Below, piece after piece: positions 1-6,589 of a DNA stretch of 20,790 nt; within the stretch, counting starts at the first letter, position 1; every line of letters begins with the position of its first letter. The stretch spans positions 1-20,790 of the forward strand of contig UQZH01000037.1 of assembly GCA_900545445.1 (NCBI GenBank), in the 5' to 3' direction. Below the pieces are notes generated by a model that searched no databases, was not told the DNA's origin, and saw nothing but the letters and a program-made list of their open reading frames with translations. Origin of the DNA: an uncultured Collinsella sp. GTDB lineage: Bacteria > Actinomycetota > Coriobacteriia > Coriobacteriales > Coriobacteriaceae. The position numbers and the translations under genes are program-made.

Positions 1-1066
1 GGACGGGCTTGGGCGCGCGGGGTGCGAGCTTGGGGCCGGCGGTTGCGGCGGGTTCGATGCTCGACGTGCTCGAACGCAAATGCCCGCATCCGTCTACATA
101 TTGCGCTGTGCCGCTGGCGTCGAGGCGGCGTATGTCGGCGCGCTCGCTCGCGTAGCCTACAAAGAGCGAGATGCTGTTGCACACCACGTGCTTATCGACT
201 AAGTCCAGCACAGCGTTGTCGACCATCTCGCGCAACACGGTGTAGGCTTGCTCATAGGCATAACCCTTCGATAGCACTTGCCCCGTGGTTGTTGAGGTTG
301 CCTGCGGGCGATAGGCCTGAATATCGGCGATAGTTGTCGGCTCGCGCCCAAAGGCGTGGTCGATAAGATACTCGGCATTGACGCCGAGCTCGTCGTAGAG
401 CAGGTTTTCGTCGAGCGCCGCGACGCCCATCAGATCGTAGACGCCGTATTTTTCGAGTCGTGCTGCCACGCCGGGCCCAATGCCCCAGATGTCGGTGATG
501 GGGCGATGGGGCCAGATCTCCTTGCGAAAGGTCTCGTCGTCGAGTTTGCCGATGCGGCTGGGTACGTGCTTGGCGGTAATGTCGAGTGCCACCTTGGCCT
601 GGAATAGGTTGGGGCCGATGCCAACCGTTGCCGTGATGCCGGTGCGCGCCAGGACCTCGTCGCGCAACATGCAGGCGAAGCCTTCAGCGTCGGTGTGATA
701 GAGGTCCAGATAGGGTGTCACGTCGATAAAGCATTCGTCGATGGAGTAGACGTGCACGTCTTGCGGACTCACGTATTCCAGATAGATACCGTAAATTTGC
801 GCCGACACCTCCATGTAGTGCTGCATGCGCGGTATGGCCTTGATGTAGTCGATGCCGTCGGGAATTTCGAACAGACGGCAGCGATTGTGTATCCCCAGGT
901 CCTTCATGGCCTGTGTGATGGCGAGACAGATGGTCGTGCGCCCGCGCGATTCGTCGGCAACGACCAGGTTGGTGGTGAGCGGGTTGAGCCCGCGGTCAAC
1001 GCACTCGACGCTAGCGTAGAACGTCTTAAGGTCGATGCAGACATAGGTGTGACGCTCGTGCCCCAC
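1..1066 (-). CDS. Y-family translesion DNA polymerase (UmuC/UvrX-like), 3' end outside window
   Basis: Reading the minus strand from 1066 gives an uninterrupted frame of about 355 residues to the window edge, so the C-terminus is missing. The N-terminus has the Y-family palm motif CIDLKTFYASVE (catalytic Asp12, Tyr17), then YSIDECFIDVT (Asp110, Glu111), completing the metal-binding carboxylates. A helix-hairpin-helix stretch (IWGIGPGVAARLEKYG) follows near residues 200-215. The later part (NAEYLIDHAFGREP, GQVLSKGY) resembles the Gram-positive UvrX/ImpB-MucB-SamB type rather than classical DinB. The family performs error-prone bypass of DNA lesions. I chose GTG at 1066 because GGGAGG lies just upstream, although the 4-nt spacing is short. 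ATG at 1078 is the alternative but has no ribosome site and lies inside a LexA box. No UmuD partner is visible. Confidence 0.88.
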   Translation of the reverse strand, partial: MGHERHTYVCIDLKTFYASVECVDRGLNPLTTNLVVADESRGRTTICLAITQAMKDLGIHNRCRLFEIPDGIDYIKAIPRMQHYMEVSAQIYGIYLEYVSPQDVHVYSIDECFIDVTPYLDLYHTDAEGFACMLRDEVLARTGITATVGIGPNLFQAKVALDITAKHVPSRIGKLDDETFRKEIWPHRPITDIWGIGPGVAARLEKYGVYDLMGVAALDENLLYDELGVNAEYLIDHAFGREPTTIADIQAYRPQATSTTTGQVLSKGYAYEQAYTVLREMVDNAVLDLVDKHVVCNSISLFVGYASERADIRRLDASGTAQYVDGCGHLRSSTSSIEPAATAGPKLAPRAPKPV

Positions 1067-1077
1067 GCGTCCTCCCA

Positions 1078-1093
1078 TCAAACACATGTTCTT
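1078..1093 (-). promoter_or_regulatory. LexA-type SOS box 2 (weaker)
   Basis: Minus-strand AAGAACATGTGTTTGA shares the GAACATGT core with box 1 and matches CGAAC-N4-GTTCG at 8 of 10 positions. The centres of the two boxes are 17 bp apart, which suggests side-by-side binding. It ends at the alternative ATG start. Confidence 0.55.
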
Positions 1094-1094
1094 A

Positions 1095-1110
1095 TCGAAT
1101 ACATGTTCGA
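1095..1110 (-). promoter_or_regulatory. LexA-type SOS box 1
   Basis: Minus-strand TCGAACATGTATTCGA is a near-perfect palindrome that matches the Gram-positive LexA core CGAAC-N4-GTTCG at 9 of 10 positions. It lies directly downstream of the -10 element over the predicted transcription start, so bound LexA would block initiation. The lexA gene itself is not in this window. Confidence 0.8.
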
Positions 1111-1115
1111 TAATA
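1110..1115 (-). promoter_or_regulatory. -10 box of the translesion polymerase promoter
   Basis: TATTAT on the minus strand, 17 nt from TTGACG. It touches the first LexA-type box at 1095-1110, the geometry expected for SOS repression. Confidence 0.75.
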
Positions 1116-1132
1116 CCCGCTTGTGCGGACAT

Positions 1133-1138
1133 CGTCAA
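1133..1138 (-). promoter_or_regulatory. -35 box of the translesion polymerase promoter
   Basis: On the minus strand TTGACG (1138-1133) is followed by a 17-nt spacer and TATTAT (1115-1110). This is a near-consensus housekeeping sigma promoter with a predicted start near 1103, 37 nt before the GTG start codon. Confidence 0.75.
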
Positions 1139-1236
1139 AACCTGTCCCTTTTTGGTCGGTCGCCGTTTGAGGGCGGATTGGCAACGCTCGCTGATTGTAG
1201 TCTTGACCTGCGCTAGAATAGTGGCATCTGAATGTC

Positions 1237-1260
1237 CGGGCGCATGGAGACGTGCGCCCG
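1237..1260 (+). promoter_or_regulatory. Hairpin in the pgi 5' leader
   Basis: CGGGCGCA (1237-1244) and TGCGCCCG (1253-1260) form a perfect 8-bp stem with an 8-nt loop. It ends just before the pgi ribosome site (GAGGAGG near 1267-1273). It could stabilise the mRNA 5' end or modulate translation. No riboswitch class was recognised. Confidence 0.45.
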
Positions 1261-1278
1261 TATGCTGAGGAGGACTTT

Positions 1279-2973
1279 ATGGCAACTGTTGCCGCACCTA
1301 TCGATGCTACGTCGACTGCCGCTTGGAAGGCGCTCGAGGCTCATCAGGAGAAGCTCGAGGCCGAAGGTATCGACCTCAAGGCCTGGTTCGCCGCCGATGC
1401 CGAGCGCGTGAACAAGCTGAGCTTTGACGCTGGTGACCTGCACTTCGATCTGTCCAAGAACCTTGTGACCGATGAGACCGTCAAGCTGCTGTGCGATCTT
1501 GCCCGCGAGGTGAAGCTCGAGGAGCGCCGCGACGCCATGTTCTCCGGCGAGCACATCAACACCACCGAGGACCGCGCCGTCCTGCACACCGCGCTGCGCC
1601 GCCCGGCAAGCGAGAAGGGCCAGCTCATCGTTGACGGCCAGGATGTCGTCGCCGACGTGCACGAGGTCCTCGACCGCATGTATGCCTTCGCCGAGCGCGT
1701 GCGCTCCGGTGAGTGGAAGGGTGTTACCGGCAAAAAGATCGAGCACCTGGTGTCCATCGGCATCGGTGGCTCCGACCTGGGCCCGGTCATGGCCTACGAG
1801 GCCCTGCGTCCCTACGCCGACGCCGGTATCGACTGCCGCTATATCTCCAACATCGATCCCAACGACCAGGCCGAGAAGCTCAAGGGTCTGGATCCCGAGA
1901 CCACGCTCGTGATCATCGTCTCCAAGACCTTCACCACGCTCGAGACCCTCACCAACGCCCGCGAGGTCAAGACCTGGATGCTCGAGCAGCTCAAGGCTCA
2001 GGGCGCCATCGATGGCTCCGATGAGCAGAACGCCGAGGCCGTGGCAAAGCACTTCGTCGCCGTTTCCACCGCACTCGAGAAGGTCGAGGCCTTCGGCATC
2101 GACCCCGCTAACGCTTTTGGTTTCTGGAATTGGGTCGGCGGCCGCTACTCCGTCGACTCCGCCGTGGGCCTGTCGCTGATTGTCGTGCTCGGCCCCGAGC
2201 GCTTCCAGCAGTTCCTTGAGGGCTTCCATGCCATCGACGAGTACTTCTGCAACACGCCGCTCGAGAACAACGCCGTCGCGCTGATGGGCCTGCTCAACGT
2301 CTGGTACGTCAACTTCTTCGGTTCCAAGAGCCATGCCGTGCTTCCGTATTGCCAGTACCTGCACCGTTTCCCGGCCTACCTGCAGCAGCTCACCATGGAG
2401 TCCAACGGCAAGCATGTCCGCTGGGACGGCAGCGCCGTGACCTCCGACACCGGTGAGATCTTCTGGGGCGAGCCCGGCACCAACGGCCAGCATGCCTTCT
2501 ACCAGCTGCTGCACCAGGGCACTGTGGTGGTCCCGGCCGATTTCATCGCCTTCGCCAATACCGCCAACCCTGCGACCGATAGCGGCCAGGACGTGCACGA
2601 GCTGTTCCTGGGCAACTTCCTGGCCCAGACCAAGGCGCTCGCCTTTGGCAAGACGGCCGACGAGGTTCGTGCCGAGGGCACGCCCGAGCAGATCGTCCCG
2701 GCCCGTTGCTTTGAGGGCAACCGCCCGACGACCTCGATCTTCGGCGACACGCTGACCCCGTTTGCGCTCGGCGAGCTCATCGCCCTGTACGAGCACATCA
2801 CGTTTGTCGAGGGCACGGTCTGGGGCATCGACTCCTACGACCAGTGGGGCGTCGAGCTGGGCAAGCAGCTTGCCAAGCAGATTACCCCGGCCTTCCACGA
2901 CGACGCCGCCAAGGCCGAGCAGGACGCTTCGACCCAGGCGCTCATCGAGTTCTACCGCGCGCATCGCAAGTAG
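1279..2973 (+). CDS. pgi: Glucose-6-phosphate isomerase
   Basis: A 564-aa cytoplasmic enzyme interconverting glucose-6-phosphate and fructose-6-phosphate in glycolysis and gluconeogenesis. Family motifs are in order: SIGIGGSDLGP near residue 160 (sugar-phosphate binding SIS fold), NWVGGRYSVDSAVG near 285 (PGI signature 1) and SYDQWGVELGK near 520 (PGI signature 2). The length fits the long bacterial/eukaryotic PGI type. The ATG at 1279 has GAGGAGG 5 nt upstream; an in-frame GTG at 1252 lies inside the leader hairpin and is unlikely. A TAGAAT at 1214-1219 may be the -10 box, but no good -35 was found. The gene is monocistronic, with a strong terminator after it. It would also take up the glucose-6-phosphate made by the frl operon further on. 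Confidence 0.97.
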   Translation: MATVAAPIDATSTAAWKALEAHQEKLEAEGIDLKAWFAADAERVNKLSFDAGDLHFDLSKNLVTDETVKLLCDLAREVKLEERRDAMFSGEHINTTEDRAVLHTALRRPASEKGQLIVDGQDVVADVHEVLDRMYAFAERVRSGEWKGVTGKKIEHLVSIGIGGSDLGPVMAYEALRPYADAGIDCRYISNIDPNDQAEKLKGLDPETTLVIIVSKTFTTLETLTNAREVKTWMLEQLKAQGAIDGSDEQNAEAVAKHFVAVSTALEKVEAFGIDPANAFGFWNWVGGRYSVDSAVGLSLIVVLGPERFQQFLEGFHAIDEYFCNTPLENNAVALMGLLNVWYVNFFGSKSHAVLPYCQYLHRFPAYLQQLTMESNGKHVRWDGSAVTSDTGEIFWGEPGTNGQHAFYQLLHQGTVVVPADFIAFANTANPATDSGQDVHELFLGNFLAQTKALAFGKTADEVRAEGTPEQIVPARCFEGNRPTTSIFGDTLTPFALGELIALYEHITFVEGTVWGIDSYDQWGVELGKQLAKQITPAFHDDAAKAEQDASTQALIEFYRAHRK

Positions 2974-3006
2974 TCGCTGCTGTTAACGCATCGCGCCTTA
3001 TAGCCA

Positions 3007-3040
3007 GGGGCCCGTATCCTATCGGATGCGGGCCCCTTTG
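3007..3040 (+). terminator. Intrinsic terminator after pgi
   Basis: A 13-bp GC-rich stem pairs 3007-3019 with 3024-3036, including one G-U pair. It has a 4-nt loop and is followed by TTTG. It lies 33 nt after the pgi stop. No T-run exists on the other strand, so it serves pgi rather than the converging operon. Confidence 0.85.
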
Positions 3041-3114
3041 CTTTGCCGTGGTCCCGGGGCGCACGGCCTTTGTGGAACATCGCTGGGGCGCCGCGCGCTG
3101 CGAGAACCCTGCGC

Positions 3115-4419
3115 CTAGATCTCGGCCTCCGCATGGCCTCGCTGCGCCTCGGGCAGCTCCCCGTAGAGCGGATGGTCTTCGAGCCTAAAGCGCTCGACCT
3201 GTTCGGGAGTGCGACCGCGTACAAAGAGCCACGAGCGATCGATTGGCGTCGCCATGAGCGTGCTGGGCAGCGCGTCGGCGCGGTCGGAAAACACCCGGGC
3301 ACTCTCGGGATCCTGGAACGCCAGCACCAGATGCGTGTCGCAGTTGCCCATGATGGAGCGTGCGCGTGCCTCGCCATAGAGCGCATCGAGCTGGTTGGTC
3401 GACTGCAGCAGCAGCGTTGCCCAGATGTTGCGGCTTCGGATAATCGAGAGCACGTTGTCGATCTGGGGGATCTGCAGATTTGCGAAGTCATCGAGCATAA
3501 AGCGCACGGGCACGGGCAGGCTGCCGTCGGGCTGCCTATCGGCCTCACGAATGAGGCCCATAAACGCCTGCGAAATAAAGAGGCCGGTTAGCGGATCGAG
3601 ATTGCGGTCAATATCGCTCACGGTTACAAACAGGGCGCAGGGGGTGTGTCCCATGGAAGCGAAGTCCACCTGATGGCACTCACGATAGAGCTGTGCCGCA
3701 CCGTCGAATCCCAGACACATGACCTTTTCGGCAAGGATGCCGACGATGCTCGCGTGCATGCGCTCGGCATTTTGCGTAATGGCGTAGCGCCGCCATAGCG
3801 AGAGGGCATAGCTTTGGGGGTCGGTCGTGATCAGGTCGTCAAACAATCGACCCGTGGCACCGTCCTGCAGGTGCTCGATCAGCTTGATGACTGAGCTGAT
3901 CGTCTGCTCGTCGGCGGGTAGCTGTTCAGTGACGTAGGCGATAAGACACGACAGCAGGTTTGCCGCCGCATGATCCCAAAAAGGCTGGTTGTTGTCCTCG
4001 ATGGGGCAGATGGCCTTTGCCACCGAGAGAATGTCCTGCTGGTTGGGCCTGCCGTCCGCCTTGCGGCGAATGTGCTTCAGGGGGTTGTAGCCGCAGCGCT
4101 CGATGCCGGGCGCAAGGGCCGGGACGGTGTTGAGGTCGGCGAAGTTGAGACATTGCACGCGGTAACCGTGGGCTGCCAGCACGGGTCCCACTTCGCGACA
4201 GAGCGTGCCTTTGGTGTCGAGCACGATGTAGCTTGCGTTCATCTGCAGCAGGTTGGGCTTGAGGACGTTTCGGGTCTTGCCGGCTCCCGAGGGGCCGATC
4301 ACAAGTGCATTGTTGTTGAGTCCCGTTTGGCGGGTGTCGCAGGAAAGCGTTCGATCCTTGGCGAGGATGGTGGACGATGCGGACTCAGATGCGGCGAGGC
4401 GGCTGGCGAGGTTAGACAT
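3115..4419 (-). CDS. Soluble VirD4/TraG-type ATPase (coupling-protein family)
   Basis: A 434-aa P-loop ATPase. Walker A GPSGAGKT lies at about residues 41-48 in the context NNNALVIGPSGAGKTRNVLK, and YIVLDTKG follows. The Walker B region is FMLDDFANLQIP and a later motif is RSRNIWATLLLQS-NQLDALYG. These match the VirD4-like proteins of Gram-positive conjugative elements (CD1115 type), which feed substrate DNA or protein into type IV secretion channels. Here the usual N-terminal membrane helices are absent: only about 40 residues precede Walker A, and none are hydrophobic enough to span a membrane. ATG at 4419 overlaps the stop of the upstream ClpP-like gene by 8 nt (ATGTCTAA), indicating translational coupling. 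No relaxase, VirB4 or VirB6 lies nearby. The substrate is unknown; a role as partner ATPase of the peptidase is inference. Confidence 0.85.
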   Translation of the reverse strand: MSNLASRLAASESASSTILAKDRTLSCDTRQTGLNNNALVIGPSGAGKTRNVLKPNLLQMNASYIVLDTKGTLCREVGPVLAAHGYRVQCLNFADLNTVPALAPGIERCGYNPLKHIRRKADGRPNQQDILSVAKAICPIEDNNQPFWDHAAANLLSCLIAYVTEQLPADEQTISSVIKLIEHLQDGATGRLFDDLITTDPQSYALSLWRRYAITQNAERMHASIVGILAEKVMCLGFDGAAQLYRECHQVDFASMGHTPCALFVTVSDIDRNLDPLTGLFISQAFMGLIREADRQPDGSLPVPVRFMLDDFANLQIPQIDNVLSIIRSRNIWATLLLQSTNQLDALYGEARARSIMGNCDTHLVLAFQDPESARVFSDRADALPSTLMATPIDRSWLFVRGRTPEQVERFRLEDHPLYGELPEAQRGHAEAEI

Positions 4420-5029
4420 GGGCGACCTCCTTGGTGGTCGAGAGGATTTCGTGGGCAAAGCCGAGCTCGACGGCGCGCTCGGCCGAAAGGTAGGTGTCTT
4501 TTGCGGTGAGGGACTGGATGCGCTTGGGCGTGAGGCCGCTGCGGTCCGAGAGGATTTGCGTGAGGGTCTTGCGGGTCTGCATGAGACGCCGGCTGGTTTC
4601 CTGCAACGCAAGTGCCGAGCCGCCTGCCCCCTGGGGGATCAGCGGGTCGTGAATCATGAGCTCTGCATGGGGCGCCATACGGCGATCGTCGCCGCCCATA
4701 AAGATCACGGCGCCCATGGACGCGGCGAATTCCAGGCAGACGGTGCGGATGGGGCACGATGCGAGGCGCATGGCGTCATAGATCGCAAGACCCGATCGCA
4801 CGCTTCCGCCGGCGCTGGCGACAAATATGGTGATGGGGCGGCTGGGGTCGGTGGCATCGAGCAGGCGGATCTGCTGACATAGGTCGTGGGCCATCGGGGT
4901 TTCGATGTCTCCCATGACGGAGAGCTCGCGACGGGCGAGCATCTCATCGTAAATGCTGGTGAGCGTGATGCCTCGGGCGGATTCACGCATGGTGAGGGGG
5001 CTGATGATGGGGGAATGATTGGTGTCCAT
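4412..5029 (-). CDS. ClpP-like serine peptidase (second-type, operon-encoded)
   Basis: A 205-aa protein of the ClpP fold and normal ClpP length. ASAGGSVRSGLAIYDAM (residues 71-87) is the substrate-binding GG-V region. FAASMGAVIFMGG carries nucleophile Ser104, ELMIHDPL carries His127, and AKDTYLSAERAVELG carries Asp178, so the catalytic triad is complete. ClpP forms barrel-shaped tetradecamers that degrade proteins fed by an AAA+ unfoldase. The sequence departs from housekeeping ClpP in places: FAASMG replaces QAASMG, and LPNSRVMIHQP is replaced by APHAELMIHDP. The gene sits in a three-gene operon without ClpX, ClpC or trigger factor, so it is probably an additional paralogue. The ATG at 5029 has AAAGGAG six bases upstream. 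Its 3' end overlaps the VirD4-like gene. Confidence 0.9.
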   Translation of the reverse strand: MDTNHSPIISPLTMRESARGITLTSIYDEMLARRELSVMGDIETPMAHDLCQQIRLLDATDPSRPITIFVASAGGSVRSGLAIYDAMRLASCPIRTVCLEFAASMGAVIFMGGDDRRMAPHAELMIHDPLIPQGAGGSALALQETSRRLMQTRKTLTQILSDRSGLTPKRIQSLTAKDTYLSAERAVELGFAHEILSTTKEVAHV

Positions 5030-5092
5030 GAGGACTCCTTTCTGTTGGTTGTGTTGTGGAATAGGATTGTTGCCCGCGGAGGGGCTGGCGGG

Positions 5093-5983
5093 CTACAGGG
5101 TTCGTCCGAGCCTGAGATCGAGCTCGGTTGTGGGGCAGGCTGCCTGTTCGTGCGGCTCGCAAGCGCCAAGGGCTCCAAAGCGATGGAGCGTTGCGACGGG
5201 CGTGGTGTAGGCGAGCCGCAGCTGATGCTCGACAGGGGCACATCCGTCATTTTTGTAATGAGCCGCGTAGTACTGCGCGATACTGGCGTTCATCTCGCTG
5301 CCATTGCGATGGCGCTCAAACTGGCGTCTGCAGGTCTCGATGATCTTTGCTACCGACTTGGGTGCCGTCGCGGGAACAAGGGCGAGATAGCCCTCAAATA
5401 GCTCGTTGATGCTCAGGAGGCACAGCAGGTCGATCAGCGTCCTTATGGCTGCTCCCCCGGCGGAAAAGTGCGCGGTCATGCGGTTATATCGGTCGCGGTC
5501 GACGATGGCCGCATGGGGTCTTGGAGTTTTCTGCCCCGTGGTCCCGGGCTTTTGCCGCGCCTGTGTATTGAGCTCGACGTTGCAGCGCTTGAGGCCGTCC
5601 AACGGAAGGAACAGTGCAGTGCGCAGGGTGTTCCGCTTGCTTTCGAGTTCATGGCGCTCGTCGGGTTCCCATTCGAGCTTGAGTTTCGTGTCGAGCGCCG
5701 TAAGCATATGGGCTAGGCAGCCTACGGTAAGAACGTACGAATCGTTGTCGCGTTTTGGGGCATAGGGGTCTGTCAGCTTGCGAATGTCGGGGTCGCCCAT
5801 GATCTTTGTGCAGCGCTTCAGCAGTTGAGGGTGGTCGGCCAAGAACGTCGCGAGCGGTAGCGACGCGTAGTTCTTGATGGTCGCGGCGGCAAAGGCGGCG
5901 TCATATTCGTTTGCATATGCTCGCTCAATGCGGGCATCCAGAATGCTTTTCTTATCGCCGTCTTCAGCGTGGTGGTTTGTCAT
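5093..5983 (-). CDS. Unrecognised 296-aa protein, first gene of the ClpP/VirD4-like operon
   Basis: I do not recognise this family. The protein is soluble and charged, with no signal peptide. Visible parts are a charged N-terminus (HHAEDGDKKS), a helical segment around residues 35-60 (NYASLPLATFLADHPQLL), a middle region rich in Lys/Arg/Glu (KLKLEWEPDERHELESKR), and a more hydrophobic stretch with ALRTLIDLLCLLSINELFEGYLAL-like character near 190-215. A Cys/His-containing tail ends the protein (LGACEPHEQAACP). ATG at 5983 has GGAG 5 nt upstream. The frame stays open a further 52 codons upstream but there encodes a repetitive His-rich stretch, which I take to be leader DNA. It lies 63 nt before the ClpP-like gene on the same strand and probably shares its transcript. 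A role as adaptor or substrate selector is only a guess. Confidence 0.75.
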   Translation of the reverse strand: MTNHHAEDGDKKSILDARIERAYANEYDAAFAAATIKNYASLPLATFLADHPQLLKRCTKIMGDPDIRKLTDPYAPKRDNDSYVLTVGCLAHMLTALDTKLKLEWEPDERHELESKRNTLRTALFLPLDGLKRCNVELNTQARQKPGTTGQKTPRPHAAIVDRDRYNRMTAHFSAGGAAIRTLIDLLCLLSINELFEGYLALVPATAPKSVAKIIETCRRQFERHRNGSEMNASIAQYYAAHYKNDGCAPVEHQLRLAYTTPVATLHRFGALGACEPHEQAACPTTELDLRLGRTL

Positions 5984-6033
5984 AGCTTCTCCAATCGGTT
6001 GATGTTCGTGCTGTTTGTTGATGTGTTGGTTGT

Positions 6034-6068
6034 CGTGAGTGATGTGCTTGCCGTGGGTGATGTGCTGA
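6034..6068. repeat. Imperfect tandem repeat in the operon leader
   Basis: Two 17-bp copies, CGTGAGTGATGTGCTTG (6034-6050) and CGTGGGTGATGTGCTGA (6052-6068), differ at three positions. Further ATGTG/GATGT units continue towards 6005. They lie 50-85 nt upstream of the start of the 296-aa gene, so they could be regulator sites or a slippage-prone leader. Confidence 0.5.
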
Positions 6069-6300
6069 CGTTGGGGTGCTATGCGGTTTTCAATGAGCCC
6101 GTGAGGCAGTTGCTGCAGGGGCGGGATGGAACGGCCCATGCAAGGCGGAAGGCATCGTGCTCAAAATCGAGACAGCAATGCCCTGGGTGCCTCACATGTG
6201 GCAGTTACCTCATTAAGTTGTCATTGCGTTTGGGGTTGTACTTTGCCGATCTTCCTTCTCTTACACGCTGAAAACTGAAACTGAATATGCTCGATCAAAC

Positions 6301-6324
6301 GATGACCACCGGAGCGGTCATCTT
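6301..6324 (+). terminator. Hairpin followed by TTT, possible terminator of an unannotated transcript
   Basis: GATGACC (6301-6307) and GGTCATC (6315-6321) form a 7-bp stem with an 8-nt loop, followed by TTTAAAG on the plus strand. No plus-strand gene lies upstream within 3 kb, so it is either a protein-binding palindrome or the end of a small RNA. Confidence 0.35.
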
Positions 6325-6589
6325 TAAAGTACGTTCGTTTTGCTGATTTGACAAGAACTAATTTTGAAATTTTTTTCTACGGGATGAAATGAGGTCGATG
6401 GGGCGGCCGCGTTTAGCGTCGTCGGCTTTGTATGTGGTGGCTCGGCGTATGGGACGGAGCGATTGCGCCCCACGGTTACACGCTGTTCATGTTCGGGACA
6501 ATATGGCTTTTTATCCGTTGCAGACAGAGCTGCAGTAGGTGTTCTGTATGATGACTCAGACAAGGTTGCTCAATGACAGGGAGGCACAT

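Larger units (their letters stand above)
5984..6589. other. 606-bp divergent intergenic region without a supported gene
   Basis: This region separates the minus-strand ClpP/VirD4-like operon from the plus-strand HAD gene. It holds imperfect direct repeats (6034-6068), a run of three CTGAAA-like units (6268-6285), a hairpin at 6301-6321, and an unusually AT-rich patch (6340-6380). A weak promoter candidate for the HAD gene is TTACAC (6476-6481), N17, CAATAT (6499-6504). I see no convincing coding frame: the longest frames lack ribosome sites and recognisable protein character. Confidence 0.6.

Noticed and set aside
1213..2964. 583-aa open frame on the minus strand opposite pgi
   Set aside because: It is a shadow of pgi caused by GC-rich codon use. 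It lacks a ribosome site and protein motifs, and pgi is certain.
4420..4611. N-terminal extension of the VirD4-like ATPase upstream of 4419
   Set aside because: It would lie wholly inside the ClpP-like gene, is Ser/Pro/Arg-rich as shadows are, and the ATG at 4419 gives the typical overlap start.
3115..6140. Complete integrative conjugative element
   Set aside because: Only the coupling-protein-like ATPase resembles conjugation genes. There is no integrase, relaxase, VirB4, attachment repeats or replication gene in the window.
6348..6376. TTGACA at 6348-6353 as a promoter
   Set aside because: The -35 is perfect, but the position 17 nt on is only a T-run with no -10 hexamer, and no gene starts soon after.
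6324..6563. 79-aa minus-strand open frame in the divergent spacer
   Set aside because: No ribosome site, a biased composition, and overlap with the probable promoter of the HAD gene.
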